Shown in pieces: positions 8,436 to 18,274 of a stretch of DNA of 36,035 nucleotides. How positions within the stretch are numbered: position 1 is the first letter of the stretch; each line of letters opens with the position of its first letter. This stretch comes from Microcaldota archaeon (GTDB taxonomy: Archaea > Micrarchaeota > Micrarchaeia > Anstonellales > Anstonellaceae), in NCBI GenBank assembly GCA_026414325.1, contig JAOAJF010000003.1:1-36035 (forward strand), written 5' to 3'. Under the pieces are notes generated by a model, which saw only the letters and a list, made by a program, of their open reading frames with translations, was not told the DNA's origin and ran no database searches. Position numbers and translations under genes: made by a program.

Positions 8436-10211
8436 TTATTTTTTGTTAAAAAAATCCATATTTGCTATAAGGCGATATTTTTGCATAAATTTTTTAATAT
8501 CTCTTCCTTCTTGCTCAAAAAGCTTTTCAGTTTCTTTTTCTGTTAGCTGATAGAGATTTTTTTGCTTTACTAATTCTTCTAAATCAAAATTGTTTGAAAG
8601 CAAAGCTTGCCTCAAAAGTTCAGCTAATGCAAAAGCATTAATCTTTTTTTGAGAATAAAGCCTTAGAGCTTTTATTAAAACTTCTTTTGTTAAATTTTCT
8701 ATAGCTAAACCCTCTCTCCTAAATTCAACCAAATGTTTTTCAAGAACTATTGCACTCTGCTTTGGCTCTAAGCCGTGTTCTAAAAACTCTTCAAATAAAA
8801 ATAGATTGTGCGAATTTAGAATTTGTAAAGCCAAATCCCTTCCAATTAATTTTTCATATTTTGCTAATCTTTCTGAATAAGGAACTATTTTTATTAATGA
8901 TTTTAAATAAGGTTTTGTACTAATTGGTCTTAAATCAGTTTCTGGATAAAGTCTCATCCAACTGCCAATAGGTCTTAAAAAACTCGAAGAGCCATCTTCA
9001 TTAGCTTTACGAGTTTCAGAAACCAAGGAATCTTGTTTTATTCTTTCAATTAATAAATCTATAGCATAAAGCACAATTTCTTTTTTCTCTGCAATTAAAA
9101 CAAAGGAGTCCTCTTCTTCTAATTCAAGCTCCTTTTTTAATTGATTAAGCTCTGAAGAAGAAATTTTGTATTTTTCTAAATTTTCATCCGAATGAATTAA
9201 ACCTTTTAGTGGACAGTAAGCTTTTATATAATCTAAGACTTCTGTTGCAAATCTTTTATTTGTATAAAGCTCTGTTCCTAACAAGCCTCTAAACTTTGGA
9301 ATTTTTAGAGCATAAACCACTCCTCCGTTTTTTAGAGCATTTAAAAATATGTTGCAAGCACTATTTTCAAAGATTTTACTAACATCTTTAGTTAAAATAG
9401 AAGAAAAATCTATTTTTCTTTTCTTTATTTCTTTTAAAATCTCTATTAGCTGAGTCTGCCTTTTTACTTCATTGTTTATTAAAAGCTCTAAAAGCTCTAT
9501 ATTCTGCAAACCCTTTATTTCTACTCTTGCACCTCCCTCTACAGAGATGTTTACATCTTGCCTAATAGAGCCAATCCCTCGCATTGTTAGAGGCATCAGT
9601 CTAAGAAGCTGGCCGATTTGTAAAGCTGCCTTTTTTGCATCAGAGGAATTTAGAAAAACTGGTTCAGTACTTATTTCTATAAGCGCAATACCTTGCCTAT
9701 CAAGCCTATAGTTAGTAGAATCATAAGACTGGCTTAAAATTCCTGCAGATTCTTCTTCTATACAAACTGTTTGAATAGGAACATTAATACTTCCTTTAAT
9801 TTCTCCACCTAAAGAAACAAGTGCTGTTCTTTGAAAGCCAGAAACATTTGAGCCATCTACTACTATTTTTCTCATAACATAAATCTCGTCTACTATTTTT
9901 GCACCAATAAATTTGGAAAAAGAGAGTGCATAAATCAAAGCATCTTGATTTATTAAATCAGGTGGCTCTTCGTCCATATCAACAAGAGAGCAGTTTTTAA
10001 AAGGAGCGATATAAAAAAAAGTTTTGGCTTTTTTTGATTCATAAACTGCAGCCTTATCAATCTGGCCCAGCTCTCCTGCAGCTGGATTTAGCTGCCTGAA
10101 AAATTTAATTGAAGGAAGTTTTTCGATCTCTGCATCTGGCATTTGAGCCAGAGTTGCAGTAAATAATTTTTTTCCTTCTACTCTTTGATGGATTTCTAGC
10201 CCACAGCGCAT
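8436..10211 (-). CDS. gatE: Glu-tRNA(Gln) amidotransferase subunit E
   Basis: MRCGLEIHQRVEGKKLFTATLAQ, GatB/E core (RQDVNISVEGGARVEIKGLQN, YPETDLRP), adjacent to gatD. Confidence 0.95.
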   Translation of the reverse strand: MRCGLEIHQRVEGKKLFTATLAQMPDAEIEKLPSIKFFRQLNPAAGELGQIDKAAVYESKKAKTFFYIAPFKNCSLVDMDEEPPDLINQDALIYALSFSKFIGAKIVDEIYVMRKIVVDGSNVSGFQRTALVSLGGEIKGSINVPIQTVCIEEESAGILSQSYDSTNYRLDRQGIALIEISTEPVFLNSSDAKKAALQIGQLLRLMPLTMRGIGSIRQDVNISVEGGARVEIKGLQNIELLELLINNEVKRQTQLIEILKEIKKRKIDFSSILTKDVSKIFENSACNIFLNALKNGGVVYALKIPKFRGLLGTELYTNKRFATEVLDYIKAYCPLKGLIHSDENLEKYKISSSELNQLKKELELEEEDSFVLIAEKKEIVLYAIDLLIERIKQDSLVSETRKANEDGSSSFLRPIGSWMRLYPETDLRPISTKPYLKSLIKIVPYSERLAKYEKLIGRDLALQILNSHNLFLFEEFLEHGLEPKQSAIVLEKHLVEFRREGLAIENLTKEVLIKALRLYSQKKINAFALAELLRQALLSNNFDLEELVKQKNLYQLTEKETEKLFEQEGRDIKKFMQKYRLIANMDFFNKK

Positions 10212-10213
10212 TT

Positions 10214-11578
10214 TTATTCCTCCTGCTCTAAAGCCTCCAGACTAGAATAAGGATTAATATCATAATTTATTGGTTTTAGCATAAGCTCCTTTACTTTTTT
10301 TGGGTCTTTGCTCTGGCCTAAAGCCCAGCAAAGCTTTACAAAAGCAGTTTCAACCAACCAATCGCAACCATTTCCGATTATTCCAATATCTTGCAAAATT
10401 CTTCCAGTTGAATAAGTCTGAAGCATTACTCGTCCTTCTAATGTTTGAGAGGCCATAACTAAAACAACACCGCTTGCTATAAGCTCTTTTAGCTCAGAGA
10501 TAACTTTTTTGTGCAGCTCTTGTTGGTGAGAATAAATTGGTAAATGGCCCAAGCCTGTGCCGGCTATTACCACCCCATCATATTTTGCCCAATGTTTTAT
10601 TTCTTCTGGCTTTAGACCAGGATAGGCCCAAGCTAAATGCACAGCTTGGCTAAACTTGTTTTTTAGTATTATTTTTTGTTTTTCTTCAAATTTTGGAAGA
10701 ACAAATTCTGGATTTAGCTCCACTTGCTTTTCTTTAAAATAGATTTTTGCAACTGGTCTTAGTCCAATGGATCTAAAGGCCCATCTTCCACTGCTGTGGC
10801 TTTTTCTCACTCTGGTTGCTAGATGCAAATAATTAAAATCATCTGAATAAGTTGCATGCATACAAACATAAACTCCTGCTATTTTCTTTTCAGCAGCTAA
10901 AAGAGAGCAAAACAGATTTTGCCTTGCATCTGAAGAGGGCCTATCTGAAGAGCGTTGAGAACCACATAAAATCAAGGGCTTTGCTAATCCCTCAAGAGCA
11001 TAATTTAGTGCAGCAGCAGTATAGCAAAGAGTATCAGTACCATGTAAAACAACTACTGCGTTTGCTCCATCATCAAAAATATTTTTTATTTCTTTGGCTA
11101 ATTCTTCCCATTCTGGTTGAGAAATATTTTCTGAAAGTAGGTTAAATACGTTTTTTGCTTTTAGTGGCTCGAATCTTTTTAGCTCAGGATAGAGCTCAAC
11201 AATTTCTTGTGGATTTAATTTTGAATCAACTGCTCCTGTTAGATAATCTACTTTTGAAGAAATTGTTCCTCCAGCACCTACTAAAACAAAAGAGTTTTTA
11301 TACTCTTGCTGTAGTTCTTCTTTTTTTAGGCCTTTTTTTTCAACTTCTCTTACCACAGCAGAAGAAGAAATTTTCTCTATTATTGCCCCAGAAATATCTA
11401 AACCAATATTGTAGCCAGAAGAGAGTTTTAGAACAATACAGTTTGGATCAGAGCCCAACTGCTTTGGAAGTAAAATGCCTCTAAATTCTTTTTTTGTGTC
11501 TTTGTAATAAATTTTAATTTCATCGCCTATTTCTATTTTTTTCTTTTTTAAAATGTCCAAAATTTTTTTACCATACAT
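10214..11578 (-). CDS. gatD: Glu-tRNA(Gln) amidotransferase subunit D (asparaginase-like)
   Basis: AGGTISSKVDYLTGAV, VVLHGTDTLCYTAAAL, LCGSQRSSDRPSSDARQNL; N-terminal GatD-type barrel domain. Confidence 0.95.
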   Translation of the reverse strand: MYGKKILDILKKKKIEIGDEIKIYYKDTKKEFRGILLPKQLGSDPNCIVLKLSSGYNIGLDISGAIIEKISSSAVVREVEKKGLKKEELQQEYKNSFVLVGAGGTISSKVDYLTGAVDSKLNPQEIVELYPELKRFEPLKAKNVFNLLSENISQPEWEELAKEIKNIFDDGANAVVVLHGTDTLCYTAAALNYALEGLAKPLILCGSQRSSDRPSSDARQNLFCSLLAAEKKIAGVYVCMHATYSDDFNYLHLATRVRKSHSSGRWAFRSIGLRPVAKIYFKEKQVELNPEFVLPKFEEKQKIILKNKFSQAVHLAWAYPGLKPEEIKHWAKYDGVVIAGTGLGHLPIYSHQQELHKKVISELKELIASGVVLVMASQTLEGRVMLQTYSTGRILQDIGIIGNGCDWLVETAFVKLCWALGQSKDPKKVKELMLKPINYDINPYSSLEALEQEE

Positions 11579-12524
11579 CCTCGATCCCTTCGGCTTTTAG
11601 GTTTAATTTGTATTCGTTTGCAACCAAATTTGGAGAAGCAGAGTTTAAAATTACTCCAGTCTGATGCTCTAATCCTGCCCATTTTGCAATACGAGGAGTT
11701 AGAGAGATATGAAAATGAAAATTTTTTACTCTATAAGGAGCAAAATGATACAAAATATTGTAAGGAGGATAGCCCAAATAAGAATCCTGAGTCCTGATAG
11801 CTATTAACAAAATTTTTGCAAGCTCTTTTAATAACTCATCGTTTAGATCGAGTATAGAAGCTATGTGTTTTTTTGGTAAAATCCAGGTTTCGAATTTATA
11901 TTTTGGAACAAAAGGGGCTAAAAACCAAAAATTTTTACTACTATAAATTTGTGGAAATTTTTTATTCTTAGCTATTTTGCAGAGTGGGCAATTTTTGGAA
12001 AGAACCTTTTGCTGTATTTTTACATAGTCTGGAACAAAAGGTAAAAAAACAAGCTGAGTGTGAGTGTGTTCTAAGGATGCTCCTGCAGCCTCCCACTCGT
12101 TTTTAAATACTGATGGGTATTTTAATTTTTTGTTCTTTGATCTAGCTAAAACTCTTTTTTGAATCATTTTTAGATAAAAATAGATTTCTTTTGTGCTAAG
12201 ATCTGAAAGAGTTTTAAAATGATCTGGGGTTTCTACCAAAACCTCATGAAAGCCATAGGCCTTTGCCCAGTTTTCACTCACTGCTGGAAATTTGTTTGGA
12301 AATACTCTATTTAGCCAAACACTCTGCCCTTCTAAAGTAGTTCTATCAATTTCAGGTGGAGTTAAATTTTCATTGCCTGGACAAAAAAAGCATTTTGAAG
12401 GGTCTTGTTTTTTTGTTGGTTTGGTTGGAACAAAATCATGAGGCCGAAATGCTCTTGAAGGAGTGATAATTGCAGTTCTTCCAAAAAAATCTCTTCTGAT
12501 TTCACCTTCAAAATCTTCTTGCAT
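11568..12524 (-). CDS. Galactose-1-phosphate uridylyltransferase (GalT) family nucleotidyltransferase
   Basis: CFFCPGNENLTPPEI, NRVFPNKFPA, EVLVETPDH, GASLEHTHTQLVFLPFVP (HIT-superfamily HxHxQ), CPLC. Overlaps the gatD start by 11 nt. Confidence 0.85.
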   Translation of the reverse strand: MQEDFEGEIRRDFFGRTAIITPSRAFRPHDFVPTKPTKKQDPSKCFFCPGNENLTPPEIDRTTLEGQSVWLNRVFPNKFPAVSENWAKAYGFHEVLVETPDHFKTLSDLSTKEIYFYLKMIQKRVLARSKNKKLKYPSVFKNEWEAAGASLEHTHTQLVFLPFVPDYVKIQQKVLSKNCPLCKIAKNKKFPQIYSSKNFWFLAPFVPKYKFETWILPKKHIASILDLNDELLKELAKILLIAIRTQDSYLGYPPYNILYHFAPYRVKNFHFHISLTPRIAKWAGLEHQTGVILNSASPNLVANEYKLNLKAEGIEDVW

Positions 12525-12543
12525 GAAATAACTATCAAAGATA

Positions 12544-12555
12544 ATTTATATAAAT
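12544..12555. promoter_or_regulatory. Perfect palindromic TATA box (ATTTATATAAAT) between divergent genes
   Basis: 12-bp palindrome centred at 12549.5; start codons at 12524 (-) and 12574 (+) are about 25 nt on either side. Confidence 0.65.
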
Positions 12556-12573
12556 CATATGTGTAATTTTTTT

Positions 12574-13134
12574 ATGCTTTTACAGCACTTGTCTGTTATT
12601 ATACTTATTATAATTCTAACTATTTTTACTGCTATTTATTCTGAGCAAATTATTCAATATTTTCAGAGCTGGACCTATATTGGAATATTTTTTTTAGCTT
12701 TGCTTTCCTCTGCTTCTCTTTTTATTCCTCTTGCACCTATGCAATTAGCAATAGTTTTTCTCTCCCTAAAGCTAAACCCAATTTATTGTGCAATCTTAGC
12801 TGGGATTGGCTCAGCAATTGGAGAGAGCACAGGCTATTTTTTTGGAAAAGAGCTGGAGGATATAGTAAAAGAAAGTAAAGATCTTAAGAAAAATAAAATA
12901 ATAAAAGCGATTTACCAATTGCAGAAAAATTTTTTAGAAAAACACACTGCTGCTGCAATCTTTATTCTTTCATTTTTTCCAAATCCTATTTTTGATATTG
13001 TTGGGCTCTATGCTGGAGTAAAAAAAGTAAATTATTTGCATTATTTGCTTTTAACTTCTGCAGGAAGAATTCTAAGGTTTTATATATTGATACAAATTGG
13101 GCTAGGATTAAACGGTTTGATAGGATTTGTATAA
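12574..13134 (+). CDS. VTT-domain (DedA/YqaA-like) membrane protein
   Basis: Multi-TM, LNPIYCAILAGIGSAIGESTGYFFGKEL and FFPNPIFDIVGLYAGVKKVNY. ORF track starts at 12559; ATG at 12574 fits the TATA spacing better. Confidence 0.8.
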   Translation: MLLQHLSVIILIIILTIFTAIYSEQIIQYFQSWTYIGIFFLALLSSASLFIPLAPMQLAIVFLSLKLNPIYCAILAGIGSAIGESTGYFFGKELEDIVKESKDLKKNKIIKAIYQLQKNFLEKHTAAAIFILSFFPNPIFDIVGLYAGVKKVNYLHYLLLTSAGRILRFYILIQIGLGLNGLIGFV

Positions 13135-13138
13135 AGAG

Positions 13139-14647
13139 CTAAAGATAAAGATTTAGCTCTTGTTCTAATTGGTTTTGTTTTTCTTCAAATTCTTTTGCCT
13201 CTTGCTCTATAGTTTTTGAAATTTTCTGCTCCTGGCTCTTTCTTTTTCTAACTTCTAAGAATATTGGAAAGCGGCTAAAATCACCAAGTAAAAGTGCATT
13301 TCCAACTTCTAGACCAGGGATAAATTTTATTGAATCAGAATCTATTGACTCTGAGCTCTTTGCAATATGGTCTAAATCATTTGGATTAGTGATTCTTAAA
13401 ATAACATTGCTTGTGCATTGAGAAAGAGCAGTGGTGGAAAGATGAACTGGCCTCTGAGAAATAAGGCAGAGGCAGAAAAAGAATTTTCTCCCTTCTCTGG
13501 CGATGGTATTTATAATATCTCTCGAGAGTGCTGCGGAGGCTTTCTCTTTTTCTGGGCAAAAGTTGTGTGCTTCCTCAATAATAACTAAAGAAGGTGGGAT
13601 TTTGTTCTTTTTTCTTGCATTAAAAAATTTTGCTAAAAAATAATGTACAATTAATTGTTTTTGCTCCAAACTATCAATAGAAGAAAGATCAAAGATTAAA
13701 ATTTTTCCTGGTGCTGGATAGGAAGCTTTTGGAAAATTATCCTTATTGGATATAAATTTAAAGCCTTTTAAACTAGCCAGTGCTTCTAATAAAGCTGCTT
13801 TAGTTTTTTTATTTACCTCGTCTTTTTTTATCATTTCAAAAAGTTCTTCGAAAGTAGGAGTTGGGCAGCCTTCTTTTTTCTTTTTTTGTTTGATGTATCT
13901 AAAAAGTTTATATAAAAGAAATCTTGACCTGGAGCCTAAATCAAGCATTGCTGCTATTTTATTTACTCCTAAATTAAAATAATTAAGTTTTAGGCTTTTG
14001 CCATCTATTACCTCAACTAAATTAGAATATTGAGAATTTTTAAAAAAAGTATAATCCTGATGACTATCAAAAACTATAGTTGCAATTCTTCCATCCTCTT
14101 TTTTTAATTCCAAAAGCTCTTCTAGCAAAACACTACAAAAATAAGATTTACCTGCACCAGACATTGCCAAAATTGCTAAATGTTTTCCTATAAGTTTTGA
14201 AAGCTCTAATCTAAGTTCAATATCATGGTGCAAAATCTTTCCTAAATAAATTCCTTTTTGTGGAAGGTTCAATACTTTTTTTAAGTCAACTACTGAAGCC
14301 AAAAAAACATGCTCTCCACATTTTGGAGGAAAAAAACAGCGTTCAAATTTTTCTCCATTTATAAGCCCAACAATTTTTACTTTTGCTAGACCATAGCTCC
14401 AGGCCTCGGTTGGAAAATTTTCAATTCCTCCTGTTGAGGATAAATCTGCAATTATTTCATGGCTTTTAAAATAACGATTGGTCCAATAAATTTCAATAAT
14501 CTGGCCAACAATTTTTTTGTTTTCTAGGCCAACAACAACATAGTTACCTTTTTTTACTTTTTCTGAATTTAGAGTAAAAAGAAAATAATTTGTATTTGGG
14601 CTATCCTCGTTTGCTACTACTAGACCTATTTTTTCCACTGCTTGCAT
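13139..14647 (-). CDS. HerA-like (DUF87) FtsK/HerA superfamily ATPase
   Basis: HLAILAMSGAGKSYFCSVLLEEL Walker A, PPSLVIIEEAHNFCP Walker B, IAREGRKFFFCLCLISQRPVHLSTTALSQCTSNVILRITNPNDL. Confidence 0.88.
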   Translation of the reverse strand: MQAVEKIGLVVANEDSPNTNYFLFTLNSEKVKKGNYVVVGLENKKIVGQIIEIYWTNRYFKSHEIIADLSSTGGIENFPTEAWSYGLAKVKIVGLINGEKFERCFFPPKCGEHVFLASVVDLKKVLNLPQKGIYLGKILHHDIELRLELSKLIGKHLAILAMSGAGKSYFCSVLLEELLELKKEDGRIATIVFDSHQDYTFFKNSQYSNLVEVIDGKSLKLNYFNLGVNKIAAMLDLGSRSRFLLYKLFRYIKQKKKKEGCPTPTFEELFEMIKKDEVNKKTKAALLEALASLKGFKFISNKDNFPKASYPAPGKILIFDLSSIDSLEQKQLIVHYFLAKFFNARKKNKIPPSLVIIEEAHNFCPEKEKASAALSRDIINTIAREGRKFFFCLCLISQRPVHLSTTALSQCTSNVILRITNPNDLDHIAKSSESIDSDSIKFIPGLEVGNALLLGDFSRFPIFLEVRKRKSQEQKISKTIEQEAKEFEEKQNQLEQELNLYL

Positions 14648-14783
14648 AAATAAATTTAAATCAAAAAATAATTAACTTTTAGCCTTTAGAAGCCTTCGAT
14701 TATAGAAAAAAACTTCTTAATTTTGGTTTTTGACGAATTGGAATACGACATTTTTTTAAATCTTTTTAGGCAATAATAAATTA

Positions 14784-15470
14784 ATGGAAAAACTAAAATT
14801 TGAGATAGCTGGAGAGATAACTCTTTCTAAAAATCCAGGTTCTACCATGAGAAAATGGCGAGAAATCTTTCAAATAAGCCAGATTGAATTAGCTAAACAC
14901 TTAAAAATTTCAAGCTCTACCATCTCAGATTATGAAAGTAGTAGAAGAAAATCTCCAGGTGCTGGAGTGATTTCAAGATTTGTTGATGCTCTTTTTGAAA
15001 TAGATAAAAGCAGAGGAAACATAGTGCTCTCTAAACTCTCTCTTCCGCTTAATCCAGAGGTAGAACAATATTATGAAACTCATGAGTTTGCCTCCCCTTT
15101 TTCTGGAGAAGATTTTGCAAAATTAATAAATTCCCAAGTTGTTGCAAACGATGAGCTTTTAAAAATAAAAAAAGTCTATGGCTACACTTTAGTAGACTCA
15201 ATAAAAATAATAATGGAAATGCCAACAGATCAGTACCACAAGCTTTATGGCTCTATGGCAGAAAGAGCCTTTATTTTTACAAAGGTTTCTACTGGCCGCT
15301 CTCCGTTAGTAGTAATACGAGTTAGTCCAATGAAACCATCCATAGTAGTGCTCCATGGAATTGAACAAGTAGATGAATTGGCCTTAAAAATAGCAAAAAA
15401 AGAGCAAATACCTGTTCTTACAACCAAATTAGACCTACAAAAAATTAGGCAAACATTAAATAAATTTTAA
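14784..15470 (+). CDS. HTH (XRE-type) transcriptional regulator, archaeal COG1709-like
   Basis: MRKWREIFQISQIELAKHLKISSSTISDYESSRRKSPGAGVISRFVDAL; C-terminal domain typical of an archaeal regulator encoded beside HMG-CoA synthase. Confidence 0.85.
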   Translation: MEKLKFEIAGEITLSKNPGSTMRKWREIFQISQIELAKHLKISSSTISDYESSRRKSPGAGVISRFVDALFEIDKSRGNIVLSKLSLPLNPEVEQYYETHEFASPFSGEDFAKLINSQVVANDELLKIKKVYGYTLVDSIKIIMEMPTDQYHKLYGSMAERAFIFTKVSTGRSPLVVIRVSPMKPSIVVLHGIEQVDELALKIAKKEQIPVLTTKLDLQKIRQTLNKF

Positions 15471-15551
15471 AACAAATAAATAAATTTAAAAACAAAAATA
15501 AAGGCTAAAATAAAAATTTAAAAATGTTGAAAATAGAAAAAAGGTGAGAAT

Positions 15552-16601
15552 TTGCAAAAGGTAGGAATTGTTGGCTATGGCTGTTATGTTCCAATCTATC
15601 GAATAAAGCCAGAGGAGATTGCTCGAGTTTGGGGAGAGGATGGAGAGAGAATAAAAAAGAGCCTCAATATTGAGCAAAAAGCTGTTCCAGATTTGGATGA
15701 GGATAGTGCTACCATGGCAGTAGAGGCAGCAAAAAATGCTCTTGTAATGGCACAAATTGATAGCCAAAATATAGATGCAATATATGTTGGTTCAGAATCT
15801 CACCCATATGCAGTAAAACCAACTGCCTCAATAGTTGCAGAAGCAATTAAAGCAACAGCAGATTTAACAGCAGCGGATTTGGAATTTGCCTGTAAAGCAG
15901 GGACTGCAGCTATTCAAATTAGTATGGGATTAGTACTTGCAGATATGGCTCAGTACGCATTAGCAATTGGTTCAGATACTGCACAAGGAAAACCATCTGA
16001 TGCTTTAGAGTATAGTGCAGGAGCAGGGGCAGCTGCTTTTATAATTGGAAAGAATAATTTGGTAGCTGAGATTGAAGCAACTTATTCTTTTACTACAGAT
16101 ACTCCAGACTTTTGGAGAAGGCAGCATGCTGAATTTCCAAGCCATGGAGGGAGATTTACTGGAGAGCCAGCTTATTTTAAACATATTCTTTCTGCCACAG
16201 GGGGTTTGTTTGAAAAATATGGTTATAGAGCAGATGACTTTGATTATTTTGTTTTTCATCAGCCAAATGGAAAGTTTCCACTTGAAGCTGCAGCAAAATT
16301 AGGTCTGGAGCCAAAAAAAGTTTTGCCTTCGCTAGTAACACCAAAAATTGGAAACACCTATTCGGCAGCTTCTTTAATAGGCCTTTGTGCTGTTTTGGAT
16401 AAGGCAAAGGCTGGAGAGAAGATATTGCTAACTTCTTTTGGCTCTGGAGCTGGTTCAGATAGCTTTGCAATAACAGTAACAGATAAAATTGAGCAAGCAA
16501 GACAAAGAGTGAAAAAAAATTTCGAATTTTACAACAAAAGAGAAGTTTTTATTGATTATGCAACATATGCCAAGTTAAAAAGAAAAATTAAAACCTTATA
16601 G
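15552..16601 (+). CDS. Hydroxymethylglutaryl-CoA synthase, archaeal type
   Basis: [30 protein letters not shown] (catalytic Cys), [31 protein letters not shown] start preceded by AAAGGTGAG. Confidence 0.93.
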   Translation: MQKVGIVGYGCYVPIYRIKPEEIARVWGEDGERIKKSLNIEQKAVPDLDEDSATMAVEAAKNALVMAQIDSQNIDAIYVGSESHPYAVKPTASIVAEAIKATADLTAADLEFACKAGTAAIQISMGLVLADMAQYALAIGSDTAQGKPSDALEYSAGAGAAAFIIGKNNLVAEIEATYSFTTDTPDFWRRQHAEFPSHGGRFTGEPAYFKHILSATGGLFEKYGYRADDFDYFVFHQPNGKFPLEAAAKLGLEPKKVLPSLVTPKIGNTYSAASLIGLCAVLDKAKAGEKILLTSFGSGAGSDSFAITVTDKIEQARQRVKKNFEFYNKREVFIDYATYAKLKRKIKTL

Positions 16602-16609
16602 GTGAAAAG

Positions 16610-17779
16610 ATGAGAAAGGTTGCTATTGTTGGAGTTGGAATGACAAAGTTTGGAGAGGAATGGAACAGAGGATTTAGAGATTTAATACTAGAAGCAGGAA
16701 TAAAAGCTTTGGAAGATGCAAATCTTAGTGGAAAAGAAATAGATGCAATTTATTGTGGTACTATGGCTCCAGGGCCACTTATAGGCCAGGAGCATGCTGC
16801 TGCATTGTTAGCAGATTGGATGGGACTAAACCCAATTCCTTCTACAAGAGTAGAAGCTGCCTGTGCCTCAGGTGGAGTTGCCCTCAGACAGGGCTATTTG
16901 GCAGTTGCTTCTGGTTTACATGACTGCGTGGTTGTTGGAGGAGTAGAAAAAATGACTGATGTTCCTGGGCCAGATGTAATTAGTACATTAGGTGGAGCTG
17001 GAGACGAGGAATGGGAATTGTTTTTTGGTGCTACTTTTCCAGCAATTTATGCTCTTATGGCTAAAAGATATATGTATGAATTTAATGCTACTGAGGAGCA
17101 ATTAGCAGCAGTAGCTGTAAAAAATCATAAGCATGGAGCAAAAAATAAATATGCTCAATTTCAAAAAGAGATTGATATAAAAACTGTTCTCTCTTCTAAA
17201 GTAGTTGCCTGGCCTCTAAAGGTCTTTGATTGCTCGCCAATAACAGATGGGGCAGCAGCAGTAGTTCTAATGCCTCTTGAAAAAGCAAAAAAAATAGTAG
17301 AACAGCCAATAGAGATAGTTGCAAGTGCTCAGGCTTCAGATACATTAGCGCTTCATGATCGAGAAAGTCTAACTGAGTTAAAAGCAACAAAAATAGCTGC
17401 CAAAAAGGCTTTTGAACAAGCTGGTCTACAGCCAAAAGATGTAGATGTTGCAGAGGTTCATGACTGCTTTACAATTGCTGAAATACTTGCAATTGAAGAT
17501 ATTGGATTTTTTGAAAAAGGAAAAGGTGGCACAGCTGCAGAGAACTCTCTAACTGAGATAGGAGGTCAGATTCCTATAAACACTTCCGGTGGATTAAAAG
17601 CCTGCGGCCATCCAGTAGGTGCAACTGGAATAAAACAAGCAGTAGAGATAACTTGGCAGCTAAGAGAGCAGGCAAATTCTAGACAAGTAAAAGGAGCAAA
17701 AATAGGACTTACCCACAATGTAGGAGGCTCAGGTGCAACTTGTGTTATTCATATTATGAAAAATCCTGCTAAATTTTAA
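16610..17779 (+). CDS. Thiolase (acetyl-CoA C-acetyltransferase), archaeal
   Basis: [40 protein letters not shown]; preceded by AGGTGAAAAG. Confidence 0.93.
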   Translation: MRKVAIVGVGMTKFGEEWNRGFRDLILEAGIKALEDANLSGKEIDAIYCGTMAPGPLIGQEHAAALLADWMGLNPIPSTRVEAACASGGVALRQGYLAVASGLHDCVVVGGVEKMTDVPGPDVISTLGGAGDEEWELFFGATFPAIYALMAKRYMYEFNATEEQLAAVAVKNHKHGAKNKYAQFQKEIDIKTVLSSKVVAWPLKVFDCSPITDGAAAVVLMPLEKAKKIVEQPIEIVASAQASDTLALHDRESLTELKATKIAAKKAFEQAGLQPKDVDVAEVHDCFTIAEILAIEDIGFFEKGKGGTAAENSLTEIGGQIPINTSGGLKACGHPVGATGIKQAVEITWQLREQANSRQVKGAKIGLTHNVGGSGATCVIHIMKNPAKF

Positions 17780-17794
17780 GCTCGAGGTGAAAAA

Positions 17795-18190
17795 ATGACA
17801 AATATAGCAATTACCTGGAGAAGAATACCAGAAAGATATTGTATTATTGGCTCGATTTGTAAAACTTGTTCTACTAAATATTTTCCTTTAAGAAAATTTT
17901 GTCCAAAATGTAGAAGAAAGGGAAAGATGGAACGCTATCAATTTAGCCCAAGAGGAACAATTTATTCTTATACTAAAGTTTATGCTCCACCTGCAGGCTT
18001 TGAGCTTGAAGCCCCTTACATTTTAGCGATAGTAAAATTAGATGAAGGACCGATGCTTAGTGCACAAATTGTAAACACCCAAAATGTTGAAATAGGCGAT
18101 AGGGTAGAAATGGTTTTTAGAGTTATAAAAAGAGATGAGCCAGAAGGATTAATTCATTATGGCTACAAGTTTGAAAAAATAACAGACTAA
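17795..18190 (+). CDS. DUF35 / Zn-ribbon OB-fold protein (HMGCS-thiolase scaffold)
   Basis: CKTCSTKYFPLRKFCPKC zinc ribbon followed by OB-fold GTIYSYTKVYAPPAGFELEAPYILAIVKLDEGPMLSAQI; third gene of the operon. Confidence 0.92.
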   Translation: MTNIAITWRRIPERYCIIGSICKTCSTKYFPLRKFCPKCRRKGKMERYQFSPRGTIYSYTKVYAPPAGFELEAPYILAIVKLDEGPMLSAQIVNTQNVEIGDRVEMVFRVIKRDEPEGLIHYGYKFEKITD

Positions 18191-18274
18191 AATAAATATT
18201 CTAAATTAAAAAATAGGGTAGAAAAAATAAGAAAAAGAAAAAAGAAAAATTGTTTAGTTCTAGCTAAATTTGTT

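Noticed and set aside
10852-11484. Two plus-strand ORFs (97 and 109 aa)
   Set aside because: Antisense to gatD; L/Q/H-rich shadow composition, no RBS or motif.
13139-14647. HerA-like ATPase as part of a HerA-based defence system (with SIR2 or DUF4297-like partner)
   Set aside because: No adjacent nuclease/SIR2 partner; neighbours are housekeeping genes. Archaeal HerA-type ATPases are usually repair-related.
16005-16500. Overlapping ORFs on both strands (84, 76, 107 aa)
   Set aside because: All lie within the HMG-CoA synthase coding sequence, which has clear catalytic motifs.
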